Positions 8,465 to 17,383 of a stretch of 64,000 nt of DNA are shown here, one piece after another. Position 1 is the stretch's first letter. Each line of letters starts with the position of its first letter. Source of the stretch: Lactobacillus sp. Lineage in GTDB: Bacteria; Bacillota; Bacilli; Lactobacillales; Lactobacillaceae. Under the pieces are notes generated by a model that worked only from the letters and a program-made list of their open reading frames with translations, was not told the DNA's origin and ran no database searches. The DNA lies in contig JALCQM010000005.1 of the NCBI GenBank assembly GCA_022651245.1, positions 1 through 64,000 of the forward strand. The letters are read 5' to 3'. Position numbers and translations under genes: made by a program.

Positions 8465-9571
8465 TCAGGCGTTGGTAGGCTTGGGGTAACGCGCTGCGGC
8501 GAAATTGTATAACGGGGTGTTCAACGGGACAAAATTGACGGCCTCGGCAAAAGGCGCAGAAAGCAGCGCGTCGTCGGCGCCTTGGGCGAGTTTGACCGCC
8601 CAAGTTGGGTCGTACAAAAGTTGTTGGCCGACAGCGACGACTTCGGCATCCTGTAGCGCGGTGGTGACATCGGTGCGGTCGCGAACGCCGCCCACACCGA
8701 TTAGCGGTAACCGGTTTTGCAACGCGTCATGGACGTATGCCAAGATTGGTTTGGCCTGGTACGCCGGGTCGTGTGCGGTAAGATCGTAGCGGCTTAACGA
8801 CACATGCACGTAGTCGAGGCGGCTAGCGCGCAGTTGCTCGAGTAGCCACAAGGTATCGGCAACGCGGATGCCAGGGGTCTCATATTCTTCAGGGGAGAAG
8901 CGGTAACCGACAACGAAGGGTTTCGTGGCGTAGGCATCAACGGCGGCAAAAACGCTTTGGAGTAACTCGGCGATGAAGCGGTAGCGGTTGTCGCGCGAGC
9001 CACCATAGTCGTCGGTTCGGCGGTTTGAGTGTGGGGAGAAGAATTGTTGGATCAAGTAAGTATTCGCGCCGTGCAGCTCGATGCCGTCAAAACCCGCTTG
9101 GATCGCCCGCCGAGTCGCGTCACCGAAAGCTTGGATGGTTTCGTGGATCTCGGCGACGGTGAGCGCACGTGGGGTTTCGGCATGCAGACGTTCGGCTGCG
9201 ACTGCCGATGCCGAGACGGGTTGGACACCGGATAAAGTGGCCCGCGTCGTCATCCGCCCGGCGTGGAAGATCTGGACGAAGGCTTTAGCGCCGCGGGCTT
9301 GGATGGCTTTGGCTAAGGCGCTGAGTTCCGGTAACATCTGGTCATGGGCGATCGATAGTTCGCCTGGCCAGCCTTTGCCGCCGTCTTGAACGTTGGCTGC
9401 GCCGGTAATGATTGCGCCTAGGCCTTGCGCTCGGTCGGCGTAGTATTGGATCTCGTCACGGGTGACGGTGCCATTATAGAAACTTTGTTGGGTGGTCATC
9501 GGGGACATCACGAGGCGATTGGGGATGGTGACGCCGGATTTAAATGTGAGTGGGGTGTTAAAAGTGGTCAT
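8465..9571 (-). CDS. NADH:flavin oxidoreductase, Old Yellow Enzyme family
   Basis: 368 aa FMN-dependent TIM-barrel oxidoreductase that reduces activated alkenes or enoates with NAD(P)H. Seen: N-terminal LTFKSGVTIPNRLVMSPMTT (FMN-binding start), the substrate-binding pair in GIELHGANTYLIQQFFSPHSNRR, and C-terminal GVGGVRDR phosphate-binding glycine loop. Start ATG with AGGAG upstream. It is a single gene between the exporter and asnA. The physiological substrate is unknown. Confidence 0.88.
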   Translation of the reverse strand: MTTFNTPLTFKSGVTIPNRLVMSPMTTQQSFYNGTVTRDEIQYYADRAQGLGAIITGAANVQDGGKGWPGELSIAHDQMLPELSALAKAIQARGAKAFVQIFHAGRMTTRATLSGVQPVSASAVAAERLHAETPRALTVAEIHETIQAFGDATRRAIQAGFDGIELHGANTYLIQQFFSPHSNRRTDDYGGSRDNRYRFIAELLQSVFAAVDAYATKPFVVGYRFSPEEYETPGIRVADTLWLLEQLRASRLDYVHVSLSRYDLTAHDPAYQAKPILAYVHDALQNRLPLIGVGGVRDRTDVTTALQDAEVVAVGQQLLYDPTWAVKLAQGADDALLSAPFAEAVNFVPLNTPLYNFAAARYPKPTNA

Positions 9572-9769
9572 TAATTGTTCTCCTTATTATTTGTAAGATA
9601 ACTTCAGTATAAGGTGCGAGCTATCGATGTCAATCCCGGTTTTTATGGGTCACCTAGTTGGCTGCCAGTTGTGGCCTGACTTTGGTGACTGATTCGAATT
9701 CCCCGTATCGCCATGCCGAATCGGCATATCTAGCTGTTCGCGGGCCAATTGGGTGGGGTGAAAAGGCCA

Positions 9770-9801
9770 AACAAAAAGGGCAAGCCACTTGGGCTCACCC
9801 G
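9770..9801 (-). terminator. Terminator of asnA
   Basis: On the minus strand GGGTGAGCC (9792-9800) pairs with GGCTTGCCC (9778-9786), followed by TTTTTG. Confidence 0.85.
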
Positions 9802-9827
9802 ATTTGTTACTTGTCATTGGCGTTAGC

Positions 9828-10835
9828 TTACAGCAGATGAATGTTATCTGCTTCGCATTGATCGATCATCGCTTGTGGCCAAACGCTGGCTTGCACTTCA
9901 CCCACATGGGCGCGGCCTAGCAGTAGCATGCACAGGCGGGATTGGCCGATCCCCCCACCGATTGAGTAAGGCAATTCCCCAGCCATGATCTTTTTATGGA
10001 ACGGCAAGGACAAGCGGTCTTCAGCGTCAGCGATCTTCAACTGCCGGGCCATGGCGTCTTCGTCAACGCGGATCCCCATGGAAGAAACTTCCAGCTTGCA
10101 ATCCAAAGGTTCGTACCAGAAGATGATGTCGCCGTTGAGGCTCCAATCGTCATAGTCAGGGGCGCGGCCGTCGTGGCGCTTACCAGATTTTAAGGCGCCG
10201 CCGATTTGCATCACGAAAACGCAACCGAGTTCCTTGGCGATTTTGTCTTCGCGGGCCATCGGATCGAGGTCTGGCCAGCGGTCTTCCAGTTCTTGCGTGG
10301 TGACGAAGTGGATTTCATCTGGTAACCGATGTACCGCTTCGGGGTACTTATACCAGACTTCGTGTTCCATATGCTTGATCACTTTGAAAATCTGGCGCAC
10401 GGTGGCCTTCAAGGTCTCGACGGTGCGTTGTTCCTTCGTGATCACTTTTTCCCAATCCCATTGGTCGACATAGATCGAATGGAAGTTGTCGAGGTCTTCG
10501 TCTTTGCGGATCGCGTTCATGTTGGTGTAGAGGCCTTCGCCTGGTTGGAAGCCGAAGCGGCCCAAGGCGTTGCGCTTCCACTTGGCCAACGAGTGGACGA
10601 TTTCCATTTGGTGCCCAGGCATGTCGGCCATGGTGAAGGAGACTGGGGCTTCAACGCCGTTCAAGTTGTCGTTCAAACCGGTGGCCTTGTCGACCATCAT
10701 CGGGGCGGACACCCGGCTGAGGTTCAATTGCTTGCCGAATTCGTCTTGGAAGGTTTCGCGAATGTAGCGAATGGCTTCTTGCGTCTGGCGTGGGGACAAC
10801 TTTGGATCGTAACCTTGTGGTGTTAATAAATGCAT
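9828..10835 (-). CDS. asnA: Aspartate-ammonia ligase (AsnA)
   Basis: 335 aa, full length for AsnA. It makes asparagine from aspartate, ammonia and ATP through a class II aminoacyl-tRNA-synthetase-like fold. Seen: [22 protein letters not shown] in the substrate-binding region, [12 protein letters not shown], and the class II motif 3-like C-terminal [14 protein letters not shown]. The ATG at 10835 lies nine bases after GGGAG; an in-frame TTG six bases earlier is less likely. The gene is controlled by an asparagine T-box in its leader, which reads uncharged tRNA-Asn and so couples synthesis to asparagine shortage. Confidence 0.95.
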   Translation of the reverse strand: MHLLTPQGYDPKLSPRQTQEAIRYIRETFQDEFGKQLNLSRVSAPMMVDKATGLNDNLNGVEAPVSFTMADMPGHQMEIVHSLAKWKRNALGRFGFQPGEGLYTNMNAIRKDEDLDNFHSIYVDQWDWEKVITKEQRTVETLKATVRQIFKVIKHMEHEVWYKYPEAVHRLPDEIHFVTTQELEDRWPDLDPMAREDKIAKELGCVFVMQIGGALKSGKRHDGRAPDYDDWSLNGDIIFWYEPLDCKLEVSSMGIRVDEDAMARQLKIADAEDRLSLPFHKKIMAGELPYSIGGGIGQSRLCMLLLGRAHVGEVQASVWPQAMIDQCEADNIHLL

Positions 10836-10867
10836 GAACAAAACTCCCTTGATTGATTTGGGACAAA

Positions 10868-11131
10868 ATAAAAAAGTCTTCCATCCCAGAATTCCAAGGG
10901 ACGAAAGACTTTATTTCGCGGTACCACCCAAGTTGCCCGGCATACCCCGGGCCACCTCATTAGCGCACAATCATGCGCCTTCGGATGATAACGCCCCGAA
11001 CGCGGCTGAATCTACTGGGCCATTGGCCGTTGGGTCAGCAACTAGGAGAGTGTTATTCAGGCGACCGGTACCCATCGGGTTTGCACTCCCCCCGACTCAC
11101 TGGATGGCCAGCGCCGCCTTACTTGTCTCTC
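10868..11131 (-). promoter_or_regulatory. T-box riboswitch, asparagine specifier, asnA leader
   Basis: The minus strand has stem I with AAGTAAGGCG opposite CGCCTGAATAACA, forming the loop-E and specifier loop. The specifier codon AAC (Asn) is at 11052-11054. The T-box sequence GGGTGGTACCGCG is at 10917-10929, followed by the terminator AAGTCTTTCGTCCC / GGGATGGAAGACTT and a T run. Uncharged tRNA-Asn should favour the antiterminator. The specifier agrees with the gene controlled. Confidence 0.95.
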
Positions 11132-11162
11132 GTCAGTTTTTCGCTTTGTTTTAATGTTGCTA

Positions 11163-11191
11163 ATCATAGTCGGTTCGCCGAATTTGTGCAA
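11163..11191 (-). promoter_or_regulatory. Promoter of the asnA T-box leader
   Basis: Minus strand TTGCAC, 17 bases, TATGAT, ending about 32 bases before stem I of the T-box. Confidence 0.7.
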
Positions 11192-11399
11192 CCTTATTTG
11201 TCAGAAAAATTCCCATCTGCAGTGAAAAAATGGGCAGTGAAATTGGTTCTCACAGAGGATAAAGCCCTTTAAGTCGCGGTTTTTAACCTTTTTTTGGCTG
11301 TGGAAAAAAAGTTGCGTTTGGCGACAAAATTGTTCCCATTTTCGTCTTCTGGTGCCTGTGATGGCAAAGCTGTTCAATCGCTGGGCGTCGCTTACCGAC

Positions 11400-11428
11400 T
11401 TGTTCACTGCTTTTGAGTGGTGTATCCT
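11400..11428 (+). promoter_or_regulatory. Candidate promoter of the fluoride riboswitch-crcB operon
   Basis: TTGTTC, 17 bases, TATCCT, placed 21 bases before the aptamer. The region 11195-11400 upstream shows no gene on either strand. Confidence 0.55.
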
Positions 11429-11448
11429 AAGCACCATAACAGCGTGGA

Positions 11449-11529
11449 TAGGCGATGACGTTCGCCATAACCATTGGATACAATTAACGACGTCTACTGC
11501 AAGTTTGTTTGCGGTAGGCGCCGTTTTAG
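11449..11529 (+). promoter_or_regulatory. Fluoride riboswitch (crcB motif)
   Basis: The aptamer GGCGATGA...TTCGCC...ATAACC...CGACGTCTACTGC (about 11449-11500) matches the crcB/fluoride RNA core. The aptamer 3' strand CTACTGCAA is also the 5' half of a hairpin with TTGCGGTAG (11510-11518) followed by GCGCCGTTTTAG, a likely terminator. Fluoride binding would sequester CTACTGC and permit read-through into the two crcB genes: an ON switch. The gene context fits exactly. Confidence 0.93.
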
Positions 11530-11541
11530 TTGGAGGCAAAA

Positions 11542-11916
11542 ATGCAGAAATTCAAAGATTGGCTGGCGGTTTTTGGTGGCGGGATGCTCGGTGGCTTGTC
11601 CCGGTACGGGCTGGGCTTGGTGTTGACCGGGCAGCAGGGCTTAGTGGCCACCACGACCGTTAATTTGCTCGGGAGCTTCTTATTGGCGTTCATTACCTTC
11701 GGCTTAGCGCAACGGCTCGCGTTGCCGACCTGGCTGATCTTAGGTCTAGGGACGGGCTTCGTTGGCGCCTTCACGACTTGGTCAACGCTGGTTTTAGAAA
11801 CGGTTACGTTGCGGGCGATCGTCTGGTTCATCGGTAACCTCACGCTAGGATTAGCGTGCGCCGGTTGCGGCTGGGCCCTCGCACAGGTTTGGGCAAGGAG
11901 GCGGCACGAATGGTGA
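11542..11916 (+). CDS. crcB: Fluoride channel subunit FluC/CrcB, first copy
   Basis: 124 aa with four hydrophobic helices, typical of Fluc dual-topology fluoride channels that export F- across the membrane. Seen: GGLSRYGLG, TTTVNLLGSFLLAF (the conserved Asn of the pore) and GFVGAFTTWSTL (the helix-break TTFSTF-like motif with the Na+ site). The ATG at 11542 follows GGAGG; the ORF extends further up only by a TTG inside the ribosome binding site. The 3' end overlaps the next crcB by seven bases. Paired copies usually form a heterodimer of opposite orientations. Confidence 0.92.
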   Translation: MQKFKDWLAVFGGGMLGGLSRYGLGLVLTGQQGLVATTTVNLLGSFLLAFITFGLAQRLALPTWLILGLGTGFVGAFTTWSTLVLETVTLRAIVWFIGNLTLGLACAGCGWALAQVWARRRHEW

Positions 11917-12257
11917 TTGCAGTGGCGTTAGGCGCTGGGGTGGGGGCTTGTTTGCGTTACGGGTTGACGCAATTAGGCAAGCAAATTCGGCCAGATTGGC
12001 CGCTTGCCACCTTGGTGATCAACACGTTAGGGGCATTTTTGGCCGGCTGGTTAACGGCAATCACCGTTTCTGGTCCGGCTGCGGGCTGGTGGCTGACCGG
12101 AATTTGTGGCGGTTTCACGACGTTTTCGACGTTCATGGTCGACGCCGTGATCCTGATTCGCAACCGCCGCTGGCTGGCTTTGGGCGGGTATTATTTAGGG
12201 ACGATCGTCTTAGGCGTCGCCGCTTTAGGTGGTGGCTTATGGCTCGGGCAGCACTGA
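11910..12257 (+). CDS. crcB: Fluoride channel subunit FluC/CrcB, second copy
   Basis: 115 aa with four predicted helices. Seen: GACLRYGLTQ, LVINTLGAFLAGW and GICGGFTTFSTFMVD. The last holds the complete TTFSTF motif, which the first copy shows as TTWSTL. Start ATG at 11910 with GGAGG seven bases before it, inside the end of the upstream copy. Charged residues differ between the two copies, which fits fixed opposite topologies. Confidence 0.92.
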   Translation: MVIAVALGAGVGACLRYGLTQLGKQIRPDWPLATLVINTLGAFLAGWLTAITVSGPAAGWWLTGICGGFTTFSTFMVDAVILIRNRRWLALGGYYLGTIVLGVAALGGGLWLGQH

Positions 12258-12261
12258 GCGC

Positions 12262-13068
12262 TTAAGCGTGCTGGGGGCGGTGGAATAGCCGCCGCAGCTG
12301 GTTGCGCCAATGTTTCCAAGTCAGGAGCTGCTGGCGCGCACGGTGAATCCGCGCGTAGCGTTGCGGCTGCTTCAGATAAAACTGTTGGTGATAATTCTCT
12401 GCCGGCCAAAACGGCTTAGCCATGGTGATCTCGGTGACGATAGGTTGCCCGAATTGCGCGGTTTGGGCGAGCGCCGCCTTAGAGGCCTCAGCTTGTTGGC
12501 GTTGGGCCTCGTCGACGGCAAAAATCACGGGGCGATACATCGGACCACGGTCTTGGAGCTGGCCGAGGTTATCGGTCGGATCGCTGAGTTGCCAGTATAA
12601 ATCGAGGAGTTGCGAATAACTGATCTGGGCTGGATCAAAGGCGATTTCAACGGCTTCGACATGGCCTGTCCCGCCAAGGTGAACGTCTGCATAGGTGGGG
12701 TGGTCGAGGTGGCCACCGGTATAACCAGATTCGACCGACACGATGCCGGGTAACGTCTCAAATGGCGCAACCAGACACCAGAAACAGCCGCCGGCAAAGA
12801 CGGCCCGCGGGTAGTGGGCCAAAGCGGCTTGATGCGCGGCAAAATCAAAGTGGGACACCGGCTGGCCGGTGAGCGCCGCATAGAGATCGGCAACGTCAGG
12901 CGTGAGGTTATCACGGATCGCTAGCGGGCGCAAAGCGGCCTCTAGTTGGCGCGCCGCGGCTTTGGGGTCGCGGGCTACCTGAGTGAGCGCCGTTTGTAAC
13001 TGTTGGCGTTCCCAGTCCCGGACGCCAGGGGTCGAAAGTAAGGTCGAAAGTGTTTGGACAGTGAGCAT
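12262..13068 (-). CDS. msrA: Peptide-methionine (S)-S-oxide reductase MsrA with N-terminal extension
   Basis: 268 aa. It repairs methionine S-sulfoxide in proteins. The catalytic motif GGCFWC is at 93-98, followed by [14 protein letters not shown] and [12 protein letters not shown]. The first 90 residues are an extra helical region absent from ordinary MsrA (about 170-210 aa) and of unknown role. Two adjacent ATGs exist at 13071 and 13068; the second has the better distance from GGAGG. It converges on the crcB pair with four bases between stops and no obvious terminator. Confidence 0.9.
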   Translation of the reverse strand: MLTVQTLSTLLSTPGVRDWERQQLQTALTQVARDPKAAARQLEAALRPLAIRDNLTPDVADLYAALTGQPVSHFDFAAHQAALAHYPRAVFAGGCFWCLVAPFETLPGIVSVESGYTGGHLDHPTYADVHLGGTGHVEAVEIAFDPAQISYSQLLDLYWQLSDPTDNLGQLQDRGPMYRPVIFAVDEAQRQQAEASKAALAQTAQFGQPIVTEITMAKPFWPAENYHQQFYLKQPQRYARIHRARQQLLTWKHWRNQLRRLFHRPQHA

Positions 13069-13195
13069 CATTTTCCTCCCCATCTGAACCGATTGGTAAC
13101 AACTTAATTGTATGCGCTTAATTAGCCGAAAGCAACTGGACAGAGATGACGACTATGCGTAAAATGAAACGTACGTTTGTTCTCGGAGGAAAATC

Positions 13196-14767
13196 ATGAC
13201 ATTGACGTTGACATACTCGGCTTTGCACGCACAAAATCCACGGCTGACCCATGCTGTTTTTGTTGCGGCGACAGTCCCCCATACCAAGGTCTTAGCGAAG
13301 CGGCAGGCACAGTTTAAGGCGCGGGGAGCAGTGGTTTTAGCGCATGCGACCGCCCAGTTCGGGCCGGCGGTTGAAGACGCCTTGTGGCTACAGTTGCGGC
13401 CGCAGCGCGTCGATGCTTGGCTGGCGGCCCACCAGCATGACTGGTTAGCGCAGGTCGTGGGGATGTTGCATACCTTCGATTTGGCACAGCCCTTGGCGGC
13501 GACTTTGGCCGCCCAACCACCAACACTGGCTGCCCCGTTGACACCGGCGGAGAAGTCGTGGACAGTGGCACACCGCTTGCCGGCTCGCGTCGGGGCGTGG
13601 ATCTTCCATAGCGACGCCACCGCAGAGACCGGGTGGGCACTGCTCGCGGCAGTCGCCGAAGCACCACTTTCGGCGCCAACGCTGTCTCAAGTGTTGGCGT
13701 TGCCGACGGCGACACCGGCGGTTTTGCGCCGGGCAGTGCAAGTCCTTGTGCCTGCACTGGCACCGGTCCCGGCAGCGTGGTTGCCACAGGTGACAGCTCA
13801 ACCGCAGGCGCCAAAGCAGCCGACGCCGGTGACGCCATCACTACCCGCTGTGCCACCGGGCTTCGTGGCGGCCCTTAAACAGCAACTCGCCGCAGGGGCA
13901 AGCGGTGGTCCTAGCAGCCAGCGCGTCCTGCCATTGGCGGTGAACTTGGCGTCGCTCGTCAATGCGATCCGTGATTTTGGCCACATTCGCGCATTACGCC
14001 TGGTGGCCCCGAGCATGACCAGTGGGGGGTTACGGGAGCTGGCGCCGACGTTGGACCAAGCGTTAGTGCTGGATCACGCCGAAACCACGATCGTTAGCGG
14101 GCTCAAGGCGCAGCCCAGTGCGGCGACGGTGGCCGATTTCAATGAATTGCAAGCAGCGGGGGTGGCTGTGTATACAACGCAGCGCCCTTTAGGCGCGCGG
14201 CTGGTGCAAGTCGAGTTTGCCCGGGTGACCATGACGATCAGTGGGTCGAGTGACGTCGTGGCGAGCGACTACCATACGAGCTTAGAATTGGATACATTAA
14301 CGGTTGCCCAGCATGATCCCTACGCCGCGTGGTGGCAGAGCTTCCTACCGTATGTGCGCGCTTTGACCTTGAAGGCTGCACCAGTCGCCCACCGCCAGCG
14401 GCTGTTGTCGCAGCCGGTCGCGACGCTTGCTAACTTCAAAGCCCGGGTGGCGGCGGTGCACGATCGCGATACGCAACAACGCCTGACCGCCTGGCTGTAT
14501 TATCAGCCGCAACCGCCTGTGGCGATGACGTTAGATGGGGTCGAGTACTTCGCTTTGGCGTTTACGCAGTACCAGACGGTCGTGATCGACACCTTCACCC
14601 CGAACAACGCGCTATTTTTTCAGTCTGCCGAAGACACGGCGACCGCCGCGGCGCAATTGGCCGGTGCGACTAGCAAGCACGCGCTTCAAGCGATGGGGGC
14701 CAAGCGCGCTTATCACACCGCGGCGCCGATCCGTCAGCGCGTGCGGCGCATATTAGGTGGTGACTGA
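13196..14767 (+). CDS. Unrecognised 523-aa protein, possible degenerate PLD-like fold
   Basis: I do not recognise the family. It is Ala/Val/Leu/Gln-rich with a proline-rich linker near residues 200-225 (PQAPKQPTPVTPSLPAVPP) separating an N-terminal part of about 200 residues from a C-terminal part. No signal peptide or membrane segment is evident. The C-terminal part contains TMTISGSSDVVASDYHTSLEL (about residue 350-370), which weakly recalls the GS(S/A)N strand of phospholipase D/nuclease folds, but no HKD motif is present. The ribosome binding site GGAGG is six bases before ATG. A single gene with its own terminator. The motif link is speculative. Confidence 0.7.
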   Translation: MTLTLTYSALHAQNPRLTHAVFVAATVPHTKVLAKRQAQFKARGAVVLAHATAQFGPAVEDALWLQLRPQRVDAWLAAHQHDWLAQVVGMLHTFDLAQPLAATLAAQPPTLAAPLTPAEKSWTVAHRLPARVGAWIFHSDATAETGWALLAAVAEAPLSAPTLSQVLALPTATPAVLRRAVQVLVPALAPVPAAWLPQVTAQPQAPKQPTPVTPSLPAVPPGFVAALKQQLAAGASGGPSSQRVLPLAVNLASLVNAIRDFGHIRALRLVAPSMTSGGLRELAPTLDQALVLDHAETTIVSGLKAQPSAATVADFNELQAAGVAVYTTQRPLGARLVQVEFARVTMTISGSSDVVASDYHTSLELDTLTVAQHDPYAAWWQSFLPYVRALTLKAAPVAHRQRLLSQPVATLANFKARVAAVHDRDTQQRLTAWLYYQPQPPVAMTLDGVEYFALAFTQYQTVVIDTFTPNNALFFQSAEDTATAAAQLAGATSKHALQAMGAKRAYHTAAPIRQRVRRILGGD

Positions 14768-14794
14768 GCCAAAGGGTGTGGTTTAGCCGACAAT

Positions 14795-14842
14795 AAAAGC
14801 GTTCCTGCACGCGTGATTGGCCTCACGTTCAGGAACGCTTTT
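14795..14842. terminator. Bidirectional terminator
   Basis: AAAAGCGTTCCTG (14795-14807) pairs with CAGGAACGCTTTT (14830-14842), with T runs on both strands. It lies between the 523-aa gene and the converging SdpI-like gene. Confidence 0.9.
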
Positions 14843-14850
14843 TGCCTGGG

Positions 14851-15462
14851 TTAAGCAGGGATCATACTGAGGCTGGTGATGGCGATCAGCGTCACGACTA
14901 AGGCTGCGGTGCTGGCCCAAGCAGGGAAAAGCAAAGACAACAAGAGTAACCCGCCACCACCGACCATGGCATAACCCAACCGGCGCGTGCTGCGCCGCCA
15001 AGCAGCAGGTGAGCGGCGGCGTTGTAGCCACGCGGGCTGACGCTGGTACTGCGCGGGGACGGTAGGCAAGTAGTTGCCCACGGTCATGAAAATGGCGGCA
15101 ACGAGCAAGACCACGATTCGGCGCAAGTCTAGCGCTTGGCCGAGGTTGATCTGCAGCGTGGTGAGGTAGGCCACGACGGTAACCACCGGGATGATCCAGA
15201 TCAAGACGCGTTCGGCGCGCACCGCTTGTTCACCGTGGCGCGAGGCGTAGGCGGTCGCACCGACGATAATGAGTTGGACAACCACCATCAATAGTGGCAA
15301 GCCGAAGACCACGAAGGGCCGGGCCATGGTCCCATTCACTTGATTGTTGAAGCCCCAATGGCTCGCCATCCGTTCTGGAAGGCGGGAATAAACCGCCACG
15401 CCGTACAAGAGCGGGGCTAAGATCACGGGTAATGTGTATAATAATTGGTTTTTAGTCTTCAT
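14851..15462 (-). CDS. SdpI/DUF1648-family membrane protein
   Basis: 203 aa with about six hydrophobic helices. The N terminus has the DUF1648 pattern (LPVILAPLLYGVAVYSRLPERMASHWGFN: LP...H.G.N). In B. subtilis SdpI gives immunity to the SdpC toxin and sequesters the repressor SdpR at the membrane. Here the start overlaps the upstream ArsR-type repressor gene by 11 bases, the same arrangement. No sdpABC toxin genes are visible nearby, so the role could be immunity against a foreign toxin or simply sensing. Confidence 0.75.
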   Translation of the reverse strand: MKTKNQLLYTLPVILAPLLYGVAVYSRLPERMASHWGFNNQVNGTMARPFVVFGLPLLMVVVQLIIVGATAYASRHGEQAVRAERVLIWIIPVVTVVAYLTTLQINLGQALDLRRIVVLLVAAIFMTVGNYLPTVPAQYQRQPAWLQRRRSPAAWRRSTRRLGYAMVGGGGLLLLSLLFPAWASTAALVVTLIAITSLSMIPA

Positions 15463-15727
15463 GCGAATGCCCTCCTAAGGTATAGATCCACCCGAGTAGT
15501 TCTTCGAACACTGAGGTATTGAGACTGTAGATGACAAAATTTTTGTCTTTTTTTACGGTGATTAAACCAGCTTCTCGCAGCAGCCGCAGGTGATACGAAA
15601 CGGTCGCTTGGGATAAATCAAATTGGGCCGCGATGTCTGAGGCGTTGCGATCCGCGGCTTTGAGCGATTCGAGGATTTGACGACGGATCGGATCATTGAT
15701 CGCTTTGAGCGTTAAATTAAGCGCCAT
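15452..15727 (-). CDS. ArsR-family (SdpR-like) repressor
   Basis: 91 aa winged helix-turn-helix: DPIRRQILESL, then recognition helix SQATVSYHLRLLREAGLI and wing KKDKNFVIYSLN. No metal-binding Cys cluster, which fits the SdpR/autorepressor type rather than metal sensors. AGGAGG lies five bases before the ATG. Immediately upstream is a strong palindrome and a further half site, so autoregulation is likely. Confidence 0.88.
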   Translation of the reverse strand: MALNLTLKAINDPIRRQILESLKAADRNASDIAAQFDLSQATVSYHLRLLREAGLITVKKDKNFVIYSLNTSVFEELLGWIYTLGGHSHED

Positions 15728-15736
15728 GTTATCCTC

Positions 15737-15780
15737 CTATTTAGAGATATTTCTAAATAGAGTATGCCACCTATTTAGAA
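15737..15780. promoter_or_regulatory. Operator of the SdpR/SdpI-like operon
   Basis: CTATTTAGA and TCTAAATAG form a 9/9 inverted repeat around a six-base centre (15737-15760). A third copy of the half site, CTATTTAGAA, is at 15771-15780. The palindrome touches the ribosome binding site of the ArsR gene. Confidence 0.8.
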
Positions 15781-15834
15781 AAGTGTCAAAATAGAATGAA
15801 GAAAAAGGAGTTTTTGGGCATCCTAAAAAACCGC

Positions 15835-15863
15835 TTGTAATTCCGCTCCCGGCTGGTTATAGT
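15835..15863 (+). promoter_or_regulatory. Promoter of mntH
   Basis: TTGTAA, 17 bases, TATAGT. A short palindrome, GAGCGGGCGCTC, follows at 15878-15889 in the leader. It does not match the MntR box I know. Confidence 0.6.
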
Positions 15864-15961
15864 ATTCTATGGAAATTGAGCGGGCGCTCGACCAAAGCAC
15901 CCGGTGCGCACATTCACATGGTCGCCGAATTTCTAAGCCAATAGAAAAGAGGTTCATAAAT

Positions 15962-17326
15962 ATGAAACGAAAGCTAGACGTGGAACGGATCAAGGCCGAA
16001 GACGCAATCGCAGATAAGTCTTTGGACGAGATCAATGGTTCCGTTGAAGTGCCTAAAGATGCTGGTTTCTTCAAGACGTTAATGGCGTATACCGGGCCGG
16101 GGATCTTGATTGCCGTCGGGTACATGGACCCCGGGAACTGGATCACCTCGATCGCCGGGGGCGCGCAGTACAAGTATCGCCTGTTAGCCGTGGTCTTGCT
16201 CTCGAGTTTGATTGCGATGTTACTGCAATCGATGGCGGCCAAGTTAGGAATCGTGACCGGTAAAGACCTGGCGCAGTTGACGCGGGAACACACCGGCAAG
16301 GTGAGCGGCTGGCTCTTGTGGCTGGTCGCCGAATCCGCCATCATGGCGACTGATATTGCTGAAATCATTGGCTCAGCGATCGCCTTACAGCTCTTATTCA
16401 AGATCCCCCTCGTCATCGGGATCATCATCACCGCGTTAGACGTTTTACTTTTGTTATTGTTAATGAAGCTAGGGTTTCGCAAGATCGAGGCGATCGTTGC
16501 GACCTTGGTGGCCGTGATCTTATTAGTGTTCGCTTACGAAGTCTTCTTGGCCAAGCCTAGCATTACCGGGATTTTGAACGGCTATGTGCCCACTAAGGCG
16601 ATTTTACAAAATCACGGAATGCTGTATTTGACCTTGGGGATCGTTGGGGCGACCGTGATGCCGCATGATCTGTACCTTGGTAGTTCGATTTCGCAAACAC
16701 GTAAGGTGGATCGCAGAGATCGTAAGGAACTCGCCAAGGCGGTGCGGTTTTCGACCATCGATTCTAATATTCAACTGTTCTTGGCGTTCATCGTCAACTC
16801 CTTGCTGCTGATCTTGGGTGCAGCGCTGTTTTACGGCACCCATTCCAGCCTTGGCCGCTTCGGCGAGTTGTTCAACGCCTTAAGCGATTCGCAGGTGGTT
16901 GGGGCGATCGCGAGCCCAGTGTTATCAATGCTGTTCGCCGTCGCGCTGTTATCCAGTGGGCAAAGCTCGACGATCACTGGGACCTTGAGTGGCCAGATCA
17001 TCATGGAAGGGTTCGTCCGCTTGAAGGTGCCTTTATGGGTGCAACGCCTCGTGACCCGTGGCTTGTCCGTGACGCCGGTGTTGATCTTTGCTTTGCTTTA
17101 TCGCGGTAATGAAGCCAAGATCGAAGGCTTACTGACGTTTTCGCAGGTGTTCTTAAGCATCGCGTTACCGTTTGCGGTGGTACCGCTAGTGATCTTCTCC
17201 TCGAGTCGCAAGTTGATGGGCGAGTTTGCGAATAAAATGTGGGTCCGGGTGTGTGCTTGGACCGCGACGATCGTCTTGATTGCCTTGAACATCTACTTGA
17301 TCCTCCAAACCGTCGGCATTATGTAA
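15962..17326 (+). CDS. mntH: NRAMP-family divalent metal transporter MntH
   Basis: 454 aa with about 11 membrane helices. It takes up Mn2+ (and Fe2+) with protons. The metal-site helix 1 has [10 protein letters not shown]. Helix 6 reads [11 protein letters not shown], with Asp where most relatives have Asn in MPHN. The hydrophilic N terminus (about 50 residues) is rich in charged residues. The ATG at 15962 has AGAGG nine bases upstream; the reading frame continues upstream without a supported start. Manganese uptake is central in lactobacilli, which often lack superoxide dismutase. Confidence 0.92.
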   Translation: MKRKLDVERIKAEDAIADKSLDEINGSVEVPKDAGFFKTLMAYTGPGILIAVGYMDPGNWITSIAGGAQYKYRLLAVVLLSSLIAMLLQSMAAKLGIVTGKDLAQLTREHTGKVSGWLLWLVAESAIMATDIAEIIGSAIALQLLFKIPLVIGIIITALDVLLLLLLMKLGFRKIEAIVATLVAVILLVFAYEVFLAKPSITGILNGYVPTKAILQNHGMLYLTLGIVGATVMPHDLYLGSSISQTRKVDRRDRKELAKAVRFSTIDSNIQLFLAFIVNSLLLILGAALFYGTHSSLGRFGELFNALSDSQVVGAIASPVLSMLFAVALLSSGQSSTITGTLSGQIIMEGFVRLKVPLWVQRLVTRGLSVTPVLIFALLYRGNEAKIEGLLTFSQVFLSIALPFAVVPLVIFSSSRKLMGEFANKMWVRVCAWTATIVLIALNIYLILQTVGIM

Positions 17327-17331
17327 AAAAT

Positions 17332-17377
17332 AAGCCCGCTGCAGCACCCAAGTTTGGGTTTTGCAGCGGGCTTTTTG
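17332..17377. terminator. Terminator between mntH and the permease
   Basis: AAGCCCGCTGCA (17332-17343) / TGCAGCGGGCTT (17362-17373) followed by TTT, preceded by an A run, so it can act in both directions. Confidence 0.9.
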
Positions 17378-17383
17378 GTGCCA

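Noticed and set aside
11201..11539. Small ORFs upstream of crcB on both strands
   Set aside because: They cross the fluoride riboswitch and have no translation signals.
15878..15889. MntR operator or yybP-ykoY riboswitch before mntH
   Set aside because: GAGCGGGCGCTC is a palindrome, but it does not match the MntR box I know, and the manganese riboswitch core is absent.
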